From assembly GCA_013397795.1 (NCBI GenBank), contig VZTJ01002642.1, positions 186,001-250,000 on the forward strand: 64,000 bases of DNA, given 5' to 3'. Source of the stretch: Orthonyx spaldingii (Eukaryota > Chordata > Aves > Passeriformes > Orthonychidae). Under the pieces are notes generated by a model. It did no database searches. It worked only from the letters and a program-made list of their open reading frames with translations, and had not been told where the DNA came from. A program made the position numbers and the translations under genes. Shown in pieces: positions 46,773 through 58,865 of this stretch; position 1 is the stretch's first letter; each line of letters begins with the position of its first letter.

Positions 46773-48463
46773 GTTAAATAAGGACCAAAATACTTGCAGG
46801 AATGACCATCAGGCAATTTGTCTCATACACCCAAAATAGTAAATCTCATTAGCTGTCCCATAAGATTGCTGCAGGTAAATACCTGAACCGAAACACGCTG
46901 ACTAAGAAACATTTTATTTTCCTGCTTCACTGAATCCTAAATGTTTGGAATGCCAGATTAAAATAATGTGATATTGTATTTAATATTCTAAATAGGTTAC
47001 TGTGGTTTCCAATTATTTTTTTGATTCCTGTGTGTCATGAGGGGAGATTAAGCTACAGAGGTGAAACTATGTAGGAGTCTCCGACAAAAGGAGGAATCTA
47101 TGGTGTCTAATCTTGCACAGCTCCTAAAAACCTTTCTAATTTATGTGTTAAAATTTCTCACACAAAAATATTCTTCAAGCACAACAGACACCTGAAATAA
47201 TTGTAGAGTAATTCATGTAGTGTATTAATTATTCTGTTTTCTGTAATAATAATAAAAAAATGAAGATATTAGAATAAAATATGCCACTTTACAAATGCTC
47301 TAAAGAGACAATAACTCCATTTGAACTGATGCACTACAGATATGCAGAGGAACACCTACCTACCGTTTGTAATTCCTATGGTTCCCAAGCTGCCAAACAC
47401 AAAGGCTGCTGCTGTACTTCAACTCAGCAGACTCTCTCTGAAAACACATCTGTTATCAGCATTTTACTGAAAAGGCCTTTCTGTAATATACATTAACATG
47501 TTAATATGCTCCATTTTATTTTTAACTTCTGTCAGAATTCAAGCAATTTTTTGACCAAGGGAAATGTAGGAGATAAGAAAAACGACAAAAATTGTGATCT
47601 GGGATGAGATAAATGCACATTTACAAGTCTTCAGTGTTTTCTGGCTTAGCATGTCTGGGGGCACTTAGCAATTTAATGTAATATAAAAGCTAGGCTTTTT
47701 AGTTCTACCCGTGAATACAACCATCAGAGGACAAACTGAATTATCCTGGTGAATCTTTAACTCATACTACTGTGTCTAGTTCTTTTAACAGCTCTGTACA
47801 TTCTTTTAAACATTTCTGTGTTTAGCTCTAACTTAACTTATTTTTTAAGTCACAGGTAACCTTTACCCTTATCCATGTGAGGATGAATTTGCTAAAGCTG
47901 CTGACCACACACACCGTGACACCAGACTAACTTTGTTAGTTCTACCTGGGACCTTTTCAGACAAAAAAGAATAAAAAGTGATGGTCACCTTGACAAATAT
48001 ATGCCTGCTACGTTTTCTTTTTTTGTGAATTTACAATGAAAAACGTGAGAGGGTATTCCTAATTTTCTTGAAAATGGATGCAGATTAACTAACCAGTCAA
48101 TGAATAAGCAAAGGAATTCCAAAGTGTTTTTATTGTGGGCAAAAAATTTATTTATTTTAGTATTTAGCAGCCCAGGACCCCAGTTTAAACCCATTTCAGC
48201 TGACAGATGCACACGCAGTGTAATGCAGTATATATACACAGAATGCCAGTGAACACACTGCAGTTCAAAGACTTCATACAAACACTATCACCAGCCGCTT
48301 TAAAAATTCAAAAATCAGAAGCTGACCATATTTTTGTCACATGAAATGTTTAAAGAGCCTGAAAATCAACAATTGAAAATAAATAAAAATAATGAGAAAT
48401 TAACAGAAGTCTCACTAATAATCTCTCTTAGAAAGGAATTCTAATGTAAAATTAAAGAATAAT
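46773..48463. other. Unique non-coding DNA
   Basis: No gene or repeat family recognised in this AT-rich stretch. Confidence 0.5.
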
Positions 48464-48482
48464 TCTTATTTTCAAAATAAGA
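48464..48482. repeat. Perfect palindrome, 9-bp arms
   Basis: TCTTATTTT, a central C, and AAAATAAGA form a perfect inverted repeat of 19 bp. It lies 17 bp from a second perfect palindrome. Confidence 0.85.
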
Positions 48483-48499
48483 GGTGTTTTGAGTTTTTA

Positions 48500-48516
48500 G
48501 ACTATTGCCAATAGTC
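48500..48516. repeat. Perfect palindrome, 8-bp arms
   Basis: GACTATTG, a central C, and CAATAGTC form a perfect inverted repeat of 17 bp. Its centre is 35 bp from that of the preceding palindrome. It contains two divergent CAAT-type words. Confidence 0.85.
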
Positions 48517-51500
48517 AAAATTGAGTCTCAGTTCAATAGTTATCAATACAACAGAAGGAAGTATTGTCCCCTTCATATACCATCTATAAGGCTAATTTGT
48601 CTGTGTTTGGGGTTTTTCAATGTCACTTTTGACTTGTACATGACTACACATCTGAGTGCTTCTAATCTCAATAACTGCAGAAGTTAAAATGAGAAAAATA
48701 GAGATTTTTCCACAAACATAATTGTGCCAGGTAATGACCATTTAATTTACACCAATAACTGTTATCTTCTCAATTGTAAATGTAATGACATTGATCCCTC
48801 TATGCTGTCCAGGGCTATGGCTCACGAGAAACATCAACAGGAAAAATGTAATTACTTGTGTATAATATTGATGGGAAGAGAGGAGCACAGCACAAGGATG
48901 AGATCGATTGTCTCTGTCCAGACACTCATTAAATAGATCTTCAGAACAAATAATTGAAAAAGAATATTCTAATTAATATATCACATTCTTCCTCGACCCA
49001 AAAATACTTTAAGTAGCACTTAATGTCATGAGTTAATTTTCCAAGGAACAAAAAAATAAGTTCAGGAAGCTTCACCTTGAAAAATTTTGCTGTATTTGAA
49101 CATCAGGTCCCTACTTTCAAAAGATATTCTACAGCCCAAGTATAGCACCAGAATGTCCTGTTCTCACCTTGCATCCAATTCTTTGTTCTTTTCATGCGTA
49201 TTTGTCCTGCAAAAACATTTCTTAGTTCCAGCTGGTGTTGAGAGGACTGTATAGGTCAAAGGACATGAACCTTCTGAAGTTAAATAAAACCTTGAAATTA
49301 AATAACTGAATGCCTAAAGAACAGAGTATATATGGAGGGAAAAAAATCGCTCTCTATATTTTGTATTTTCTGTAGTCCCTTACTTCCCCAACAAAACATA
49401 ACTCACTGATTGTATTAATTGTCACTAATACAGTACCAGTAAATTTATTCAGTACTGGGAGCAATTTTAAAAATCTCTAGGTTTTTATAAATACTCGATC
49501 ATCTTTTTTTTTTTTTCATTTCTTATTGTAGCACAACCTTTGGAAATTTTAGTTCGAGTAAGACAGGAATTAATTTAAAAGTTTACAATTAAAAAAACCC
49601 CCTTCAATTCTGCAAACATTAGCATATATGTGCAGTGCTAAGGACAGGGCAATCCCACAGACAACAGAGAGCTGCTCACCCAAGGCCAAATATTTCCTAT
49701 AGCAAATCCCCTAAGTGGAAAAATGCAAGCCAGAAATTTTATATTGCAATAATTTATATGCATGAATGTCTAAACAGAATAACTAATCACATATAAACTA
49801 CTTCAAGTGAGGGGGAAATTAACCTAATCACTATTATTTCCCACATTATTTCTAAAATGTTTATTACCAAATATAATAGAATTCAATACATAACATTTAA
49901 TTAAGTTTATAAATATTCACTTAAATATAAAGAGTGCAATATATATATTTTATTTTTATTTAAATATTTTCATTAAAATAGTTAAAACTACACAATAAAT
50001 GCATAGATCATAATTTGATTTAGATTACTATGGTGGAAAATAGTTTGAATCAATGAAATATATGAATGTGGAAGACGGCATAAATGCTAACAAAATATAG
50101 ATATTGAAAGGAACCAATTCACTTTTAAAAACAAATCCTTTAATATATTTTAGGGTTTTCCAATTATCCTTTTCTGAAGTTTGCCTCCAAATATAACATG
50201 ATTCCCCAGTCATATCAATTTGTGAAGATCTTAATGTCTAATATGAAAATGCCATGACCAGTCCTGACAAAATTAAAAACCAATCAATATTTGTAACAAG
50301 GTAGTGTCTTTTGCTCCTTCTTCCTTTACATAGAATTTTTGAGAATGAAGAACCAAACTCAAGGCATCAATGAATAATAAATATAAAGAGTAATACAAAA
50401 AGGCAATGTTCATTGAGGGAAAGACACATAAGTTACTGGTGTCATTGTTCAGATAAGCAGCACAACCTGTCAGTAACTAAAAATCTAGGAATGAGGAGGA
50501 GGGGGAGAAAATAGGGAAGTAAAAAAAAGAAAAGAGAACCCCTGAGGATATGGAATTCAAATAGAAGCCTGAACAAAATGAGTGAAAAGCCCAAATGGAA
50601 TGCTGAGAGGAAAAAATTCATAGGACAGCCAGAAAGCAAGGACTGTATCCTGGGAGCAAAGAAGTGAAATGATGCATGCAAATAAAAACTAATTGCTTGA
50701 AGACCTAGAAAGGACAATATGAACAAACATATAGAAAAGAATATCTGAAAATCTGGCACAAGTCTAGCATAAAGCCTTGGCCTTTTCAGCAAAATGAATG
50801 CTGTTCCATTAGGTTCCTGTAGAAGATAGTCCTCCAATTTTAAGCCATAAAATGGGTTTTCCTTTCAGAGATTTGGACTGGAAATTGTTGTAACCTGTAA
50901 CCTCAGAAAAGAGACAAAGTATACAAACTAAGGGCTTTCCAGCAGATATATTCTGTACTGGTGAAATCCAGCAAAAATAGAAAGCCTGCAGAATGTCTTA
51001 GGCTAAGCAGTAATAGTGAGAAGAGGGGAAAAGGAGCTTCAAGCTATGTATGCCAGAAATATTTTGCTTCGGTTTTTGGTCCATTTCTGTTTCTCTAACC
51101 CTCCAGTGTTACCAAATTACAGGCACTGTAAGTAAGGCAGGTCTAGCTGGTGATGAAGGAGCAGGAGAAAAAGTGAACATAATTCCTGTAGGATGCAGAG
51201 ACAGGAAATTCAGTCTCAGAAACCTTGGGTCATTTCTTTGTAATAACTTTGGAAGTACTGCTAGTAAACCAGTTTTTAAATTCATCAGTGAAGGTAGCTT
51301 AAAGTAATCTAACACTCAGAGCAGGAGGTTTGTCTTTCTGTTAGAAGCTTTGCCTTGAATTGGAAAGAAAGAAACAAGAAAACCAGTATATACTCATATA
51401 AAACATGATTGCCATAGAATATACTTACATTCTGGATTCACATCAACATTGTCTCCAATGAAATCAAGGCTGACATGTGGCAAGGTTTCTCTCTTTCTCT

Positions 51501-53622
51501 TAACATAGTTCAATCTTCTACCCCTAACAAAGTCAACCTACAAACCTACAAATTTGCAAATTTGGAACAAAAATAAGAAAAGGGAAATAAATTTAAAAAA
51601 TAAACCAAAACTAATTAAAAAACCAGTCAAAACAACAAACAACCCCCAAAACCCCAAATCAAAACAAGCCAACTGATTCTGGCCACAGTTTAATGTTGTG
51701 GAAAACGTGGAAGACAAAGACCCTAATTAGCCAGCCCAACCATGCATTAATTAATGCTGAATATCCAAGAGGATGACAACTCACAGTGACTGTCCGAGTC
51801 AGTGACTCATGGAGGATTATTCCCACAAAAGAAACACCTTCAGAAATGTGAGGTATATGTTGTCTTTTTGAGCTCAAAATTGTCTGTAAAATGAATTATG
51901 ACTCACCAAAAAAACCCTTAGCACCTGAAAAGAATATTAATTTCTCCCTCACCATATGGGGAATAGTGCTTAACCTAAAATGAAAATCTTTTTGTTCATC
52001 ACAGGTTTTGTGACTGTATTTTCTGCTTCTTTCTATAGAGATTCCTACCAAGCATAAGCATCTTAGATCTCTTTGATATCTGCAGCTAAATCTATCAGTG
52101 TTTGTACAGCAAGCTCTCCTCTACTCCATCAGCCCCACCCTCCTATTTCAGACAAAATCCAAGAGTGGACAAACAAACACAGGAGACATTCCAAAGCAAC
52201 CAAAGCTCTATTTACTATTTAATCACAGAGGCAGAATCATAGGAATTTCTTCAGGGACTGGGTTCAGGACTTTTCCCTGAGGCAAAACAATATTTTTACT
52301 AGGTTAAAGCACTGTGTTTATGTACCTGAAGAATGATAAATTAGAAGGCAGATGTACTGTGGAGTTTATAAATTCAGTTTTACTGCCATGAAAGGGAGTA
52401 AATCATAAAGCTGTTGACTTGACCTCTGTGCATATAAGCATTTCTCCAAGGATCAAAACTCAAACTGGGAATAGTTTGGATGACAACATAGTGACACCTA
52501 CACTGACTTATCTGTAAACACTTGTAAGAAACAGAGATCAAGTTTCTGTGTTGTGTTCCAGTTAATATCGTCATTATTCTGGAATTTGCAGTGAAGTCTA
52601 AATCATGCTTTAATGCTTAAAAAGTTTCACAAGTTATATCAAATTCAAAGCTCCTGAACAATATCAAAAAAGTTTAATCCCACTTATTAAAGCTGTCTCG
52701 ATGCACAAAGGCAATACTTGTAGAATTTTATTTTTTTAAATTACTGTAGTGCTCCATACCATCAGTTCATTACTTCCCTTTCAGACACAGGAAATTTGTT
52801 TGACCCACAATGATGGGTTGATTTACTTCAGACGGTGTGTGGCTTATGACGGGTACCTAAGTGTATTTTATATGAGACAAACTTTGTTTTTCCTCAATCC
52901 CTCACCACTCCTCAAGCTCATCATCTAATGATCATCTCACATATATATAAAATTCAGACCAGGTCAGTAAGGTGTTTGTTCTTCATTATCCATTTTTGTC
53001 ATCCAAAAAAATGAGGCATGTGGTGGTACACATAGCATGAAAAATGAAAATAAAGAACTTGCAACAGATTATGGAATACAATGGAAACAAGGGGAGAGGG
53101 GGAAGAAGTCTATGCCTGCATACTGATATATTTGAAATCATGGCAAGTTCAAAAAATCAGTTACAGTAGGAAAGAAAATTCATTTTGGTAAAGGGCAACT
53201 GGTAACACCTGTTTGAAAACACATTTTATTACATTTTTTACAGAGCATAGGGAAAACCCCAAAATATTCAAAAACAATGTTCGTGTTTGACTCTATGCTC
53301 ACACATGAGAGATTTTTCAATGTTTGAAGGAAAAATCACAACATTTAGTCAAGGTAGTAATGACTTAATTACTCTAGCAGTATTTAATCAAGGGGTGCTG
53401 TACCTCTTCTGCATAACGAGTTCAAGTTTTAAACAACACTGTTTCCTTTCTTTCTCAGCCTGAAGCAAAACTGAGAGCAAATAGAAATTTTATACTTTGA
53501 AAAGCATGTTTAAGCTAGAGGAAAAGAAGTTTCTTCTGGCTTTTCTAACCAATTTCAGACATGTTAGTGATTGGAACCAAGAAAATATACATCATGCTGT
53601 TTCTTGAGTCTAGAGGTGATAT
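48517..53622. other. Unique non-coding DNA
   Basis: AT-rich, including a very AT-rich part at about 49840-50000. An A/C-rich tract lies at about 51571-51670. A minus-strand open frame at 50442-50837 is rich in F, L and I and reflects base composition. No gene recognised. Confidence 0.5.
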
Positions 53623-53652
53623 CAAACAACAGCAACAACAACAACAACAAAA
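53623..53652. repeat. (CAA)n microsatellite
   Basis: About nine CAA/AAC units with one interruption (CAG) near the left end, followed by an A/C-rich 'aaaacccc'. Confidence 0.85.
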
Positions 53653-54311
53653 CCCCTACATTGCCAAAAAATATATTTTGGCTTTCTGATTTTATTTAGT
53701 TGTCAAGAAACTGCAAGAACCTGGGAGCAGCCCTCTTAAAAGATAACAATGCTTGACAGCGAATATTTGTCTTTCTTCAAGTTGTTTTCCTCTTGCTGAC
53801 AGCTTTCCAATCTTCTCCAAAATTAGATTGAATTGGTTTTCTTTCCTTACAGTTCCAGTTTTCTTCTGGCTCGTAGTTAGCTGAAAAGCAGCATTGTCTA
53901 TTGCTAACCTGCCTTAATGAGCACCGCAGGAAAAGCTGACACTACAGCGTGCAGTGGTGTGCCATGGTCCAGCAGATGGGGCATTTAATTGGCCTGACCC
54001 CATTGTCCTGTCCTCAAGAGGAACTGAGAGGGTGGGAGCAATAATTCTGATGGTCACACAATGTTTTGGGACCTCCATGGCTCCAGCATCAGCCCTGCTG
54101 TTCAGTGTGGCTGACCATTGGATCACAAAGGCCAGCAGCTTGGTGCTACAATGCCAAATAAAAAACCTGAAAAGAAGGGCTCATCAATCCCCAGCTCTCC
54201 ACCACACTCTGCACAGGCTTAGGAAACAAGGGAGGTATTTGCCTCCACCCAAAAGGCAGCATGCCCAAAAGTGCCAGATTTCAGGGACACGAGCATCTGC
54301 CTGCAGTTGTG
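53653..54311. other. Unassigned, GC-richer sequence before a CR1 tail
   Basis: From about 53920 the sequence is GC-richer and continues into the CR1 3' end at 54312. It may be an upstream, more diverged part of the same CR1, or unrelated host sequence. A 124-codon open frame (53954-54328 +) crosses it and does not resemble the CR1 ORF2 tail, so I leave it unassigned. Confidence 0.35.
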
Positions 54312-54413
54312 GCTTGAAGGACATTTAGTGGTGAACCTGGCAATGTTAGGTTAATGGTGGCACTCAATGATCTTAGTGGTGCTTTGCAACCTAAATGAAT
54401 CTATGATTCCATG
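54312..54413 (+). mobile_element. CR1 LINE 3' end
   Basis: 'ttgaaggacatttagtggtgaa' is followed by 'cctggcaatgttaggttaatgg' and 'actcaatgatcttagtgg', then 'gctttgcaacctaaatga' and the octamer-like tail 'atctatgattccatg'. This is the well-known CR1 3' terminus in plus orientation. It is the only plus-strand copy in the window. The upstream boundary is uncertain. Confidence 0.85.
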
Positions 54414-56499
54414 GTCTGCTAGGAGATTGTAACTAGAAAGACACTTTTCATAATTACAACTGTACTTGATGCAAAATGGAAAAAGAAAATCCTAGTAAAT
54501 AAATATACTAAAATTTATGCATAAGGGAAACTGCAAAAGTCAAACAGATAATGTGCTTGTGGTAAAGTAGCAATGTAGAAACATAAAAGCAAAATACAGC
54601 ATGAAAGAGAAACAGCTTTATCAAATATTCAGTAAATAAAGGGTAAAATTGTAGAACCACGTTCTTGAGGAAGCCTGAGAGTACCCTTGGTTTTGGTGGA
54701 TATGCAACCCTTCACTGCAGCTGGGGAATCTAGTTAGCAGAATTTGCAGGACACCTTAAATTACTTCAGATCACTGGAAATGGCTATGAAGCTCACTGAT
54801 AACCTTTGCTCATAATCAGCCTTTTAAAATGGCAGTAAAAATCCAAACCACAAGGTAAGTATCCACAAAAGAGCACTTGATTCAAACTGTGACTGAGACT
54901 CTCTTGTGGTCTTAACAAGCATGAAACATGACCCCTGCATTTTAGAAGGGAATATAAGAAAATATTCAATGTTCCAGAAATAAGACGACAAAAGCACCCT
55001 CTTCTAACATTTTTTTTTTTAAATAAAAGAATAAAACTATTTTCAATACTGTTCTGTTTAATTATAATGAAAACTATATTACATTATATCAAAGATATTA
55101 ATGTTAATTTATCCTAGGATAAAAGGAGGTAGTGTGACTGGGTAAAGCTTCCTTGGTTTTTCAATGGTTTGTTTTTTTAATATGCTAGACAAGATAAGAA
55201 GTAACTCATAAAATGGAAACCTTTGAAGTACCTTTTTCTGTTTAAAAAAAAAATTATATTATTTTCTGTGAGAAAAAAACAAGCACATTAATAATAATTC
55301 AATCTTATTTTGTAAAGGGAGTCTCCACCATGCAGAATTTCAGCCACAACTCTTGGTTCTGCTCAGCCTTTTATTTTGAAGCTTCTAGTTTCTTGTTAAA
55401 GAAAATGTAAATTGCTCAGAAAGTGTTCTCTGTGTACAGGAACAGGCAAATCTCCCAGGGAACAACCTACATCCCTCAGGATGTGACCAATCGTTTGGCT
55501 CTTGAAATTAAAAGATACTACAAAGCCTCAACTTTTTAGAAAATGACAAGCTCGACTTCAGAAATATAAATCACCAAATATTTGGTGTTTATTTACCACG
55601 GAGGAAAACAAGTTCTTCCCTGGTTTTTGTTTCTATTTTTTTTTTTTTAATATTTTCTCCATACCCCAAAGGATCTGTGGCATTTCTAGATGCATTGTGT
55701 GCGTTGCCCTGAGGGTACTTCTATTTGTATTATTATAGGTGGCTTTGAGAGCACAAAGGGAAGCTGAGCAGTTCTATCCCGGGTGAGCTGCGAATGAGCC
55801 GCCCTGTAATACAAGCGGAGGCACCCTGAGGGCACCACTGAATTTGTGTGTGTGTGCCTATGTATCCCTGGGTCTGCACGCTTTAAAACACAGCCAGGAC
55901 AGAAATCCTTCAGATGAACTGATCTCTAAAGGCTGAAGCCTTGGAAGCCTTGAAAGAACTTTCTTTCCCTCTTTTCTTTTTTTTTTTTTTTTTTAGGTGC
56001 CTTGGCTTGCTTTCAGCATTATCACTTTCTCTGATAACAAAACTACCTTTGTTTTTTTAATATATTCAAGGCCTTATGGTTTGAAAAATTTTCCTACAGT
56101 GACTGATTGTCAAACTTGTCAGAAAATGCAACCTTAAGAATAGTGATTACATTTAAATGAATTAGAAAATAGCTCTTGCATTAAAATTCAATAGGGTTTC
56201 TAAAATACCTGTATTGAAAGCAAGCATTTTTATTTTATATTAACTATTTAATTTCCTTTCAAGGGTAAGAACCAGTATTTACATTGGGATTGTTTGATTA
56301 ATAACAATTTAAACTCAACTTTTCCCATCTATCCAATTTTCTGCCCTTATTATATGTATTAGTTAACATTTGTTCTGCCCAATCAAACAGAAAATAACAA
56401 AGTACCTATACTGAAATCAAAAGTTATAAATATTTTTTTAAAGGAAGACTTATTTACAACTTACATTACCAGACTGTTTAAAAAATCCAACCGAAAAAT
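54414..56499. other. Unique non-coding DNA
   Basis: No gene recognised. T runs lie near 55638-55649 and at 55977-55994. The second ends in AG followed by GTGCC and looks like a splice acceptor, but no open exon follows. A short (TG)5 lies near 55846. Confidence 0.5.
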
Positions 56500-57065
56500 T
56501 AAAGTGGCGTTTATGTTGTCACACTGCAAAATAGCGGGGTTAAAAACAAACAAACCAAAAAGGTGAATTTTATCTTGCTAACGTCTGCACTAATCGGAGT
56601 CTGACTCATACAAATAATTCAATATGAATGGAACAAATGATCCCCTGCGGCACATGCAGCATTGGAACCCAGGAGGGGTTCATCCCGTCATTGATCTAGT
56701 TCATGAACATGGACTTCCATTTTATTTCAAGCATAAGTGGACGCTTTTAATCTGAAGACAAACAATAAATCTGATTTTTTTCTTTGCTGTTATGACCCAA
56801 GCAGCTGTAGAGCTCCAGCATTGCCTTATTGGGGAATTGTACACAGCCACGTGTCTCTACCCAATAATAATTTGCACACTTTAGATATTTATGACCTGGT
56901 TTCCTTAAGCTCATTTCCAAGTAGCCTGTTTTTCCTTACACCCAGAGGTCCCAGTAATGCATCCCCTGTGAACAGAAACACACAGAGCACATTGAGCCCT
57001 CAGGCTAAAAAAGGCCATGGAAGGTGGAGTTGTTATTCGCGGTGGGTAATGGGGGCATGCTGATT
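56500..57065. promoter_or_regulatory. Candidate conserved/regulatory segment
   Basis: A non-repetitive, compositionally complex stretch with several CpGs ('tagcggggtt', 'aatcggag', 'ccctgcggcacatg', 'catcccgtcattg', 'attcgcggtggg') in an otherwise CpG-poor region. An open frame at 56737-57063 gives no recognisable product. Retained CpGs and unique words suggest constraint, but this is inference. Confidence 0.2.
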
Positions 57066-57779
57066 ATAAGGTACTTCAAAGTGTCTAACAGTTACCTAAG
57101 AATGAAACAATTTTAGGACTATGCCAGTAACCTCCTTTCTAGATTTATTTTACATCATACAGCACAAATGTTAGTGAAAAAATCTGGTTAAAAGACTTTA
57201 TGCCAAACGTGGGAACAACCACCTTGAATGTGGATTCTTAGAAAACAACTGACTGCTCGTATAAGAATGCTGAGGAGTTCCTAGGACATCAGACTAATGA
57301 CAACAAAAGTAAAAATCCCATTCTTTGCTTTGTGGTTCTGTATTAATGAATTAACAAGGAAAAGTTTGGTCAATAATCTTGATTCTCACATTCATTCATT
57401 TAAATAGTACCATTTGCATTGTTATGACATGCAGAGGTTAGAAACAAAACAGGCATTATTTTTCTGTTCATTTTTCTGATTCTTTTTACAGTGCTGCATT
57501 TTTCAATTTTCAAAGAGTTTGACACACTGATTATACATCCATTAACAAGGACAGCCTTCAGTGGCATAGGATAATCACTGTGAAATACAGCTTACAGTCA
57601 GCTTGGACAGACAGACCTGCTTCATTATTGTTTGTCCTCATTAGAAAGGCTTCCTAAAAGGTTATGAAAATTTATTCACAAACGCTAAGAATTATGGGCT
57701 TTTTTTTGTTTCTTTGACTGATTTTTATGGTCAGCTGATGAAGAAAATAAGCCTTTACTGCATTTTTCTTTTAAGGCAA
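57066..57779. other. Unique non-coding DNA
   Basis: AT-rich; no gene or repeat recognised. Confidence 0.5.
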
Positions 57780-58440
57780 AAGATCAGCTACCTTTAATTT
57801 CAGAATAATATGGAATAATAGCAATCATTTTATCTGATGGACAATACACTCAAACCCAACATTCAGCCTATTTTCAAGCCATTTTTTTCAAAACAGCCTG
57901 AAACTTTGATTCTTTTTAATGCTTTTTTTCTTTTCAAATATGTAGACAAAGGTTTTGCTCATCTGGGTTGAAATTCATTCTATGTAGAGCGTTCACTTAT
58001 ATCTCCCCTAAAATTTAAACTAAGCTTCTCCCTCTCCCCTTAAGGAATGTAATTACTATCCTTCGTTTCTTGTAGTTCCCGTGATGTGCCTGTCTTCCAA
58101 ATAGAGAATAATGGATTATCTGTGCCCCAAGGAATTTATATTAGAAGATAAACCATATTATTGTCTGTAAAATGAATTATTTTAAATAAAAAGGGATGCT
58201 AGGATGCAATTACTGTGTTCAAGAGGACACATTTAGTTCTGTTTAAATTGATGTTGAAAAATGCTGCATGCTTAATGGCACAATTCAGATAATAATATGT
58301 TATAACAGGAACTATATTCATAAAGTCAAATGTAATTTACATGCAGATAAAATATCTACTTTATCTACAGTCTACATGTTAAAATAGAAAGCATAGATGG
58401 ATATTTGGTTCCAGTGTGACACAACTGTGGATAAAGACTT
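57780..58440. promoter_or_regulatory. Candidate conserved non-coding region, AT-rich
   Basis: Contains many GATA/TAAT-type words (for example 'tcagataataatatg', 'gcagataaaatatc', 'tactttatctacag', 'aatggattatctg') without simple repetition or transposon signatures. It could be an enhancer cluster or ordinary AT-rich DNA; no conservation evidence is available. Confidence 0.2.
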
Positions 58441-58560
58441 AAACCTTTCCTTGAAACTCACCAAGCACATGTTAAAAGTCTATGGGGTTTTTCGTGCATC
58501 CTAAAACTCAAATGTGCCATAGATTTTTCAAAATGTCAGTGCTATCACACAGGATTTAAA

Positions 58561-58865
58561 AGGAAAAAAAAAAAAGATAAAAATAGAAACCAAAAACCCA
58601 CACCCCTATAAAACCAACCCCAAAACCCCCAAAACTAGAAAAGTACCACCAATAACAAACCAAAACCAAAGACCAACCAACAAAAAACCCTCAAGAAAAA
58701 ACACCAAAAAAAAAAGGAAAACAAACTCCCACAGAAACAAACAAACAAACAAAAACCAACCCAAGCCAAATCAAACAAACAAAACAAAACAAAAAAAAAT
58801 AGCCACCAATAAAAACCCCTAAAAGCCACCAAAAGACCCCAAAAACCAAACCAAACTCCTAAACA
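58561..58865. repeat. Strand-asymmetric A/C-only low-complexity tract
   Basis: About 300 bp in which roughly nine bases in ten on the plus strand are A or C (CCAAA, AAACCCC, CAAACAAACAAAC words), with scattered G and T. It is not a clean microsatellite because unit length drifts. The minus strand is correspondingly T/G-rich and gives a spurious open frame full of F, W, L, V and G (58635-58904), which I do not consider a gene. Confidence 0.9.

Noticed and set aside
50442..50837. 131-codon minus-strand frame with long hydrophobic segments
   Set aside because: The underlying plus strand is A-rich, so the minus strand gives F, L and I by composition; no family resemblance.
51050..51307. Exon-like frame with an internal ATTACAG acceptor
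   Set aside because: After the putative acceptor the frame fitting the upstream exon candidate meets a stop within a few codons (CACTGTAAGTAA).
53954..54328. 124-codon plus-strand frame leading into a CR1 tail
   Set aside because: It lacks the CR1 ORF2 C-terminal motifs and any other recognisable domain; probably chance in GC-richer DNA.
55977..56000. Splice-acceptor-like T(18)AG followed by GTGCC
   Set aside because: No open exon or donor follows within a sensible distance; likely a mononucleotide run.
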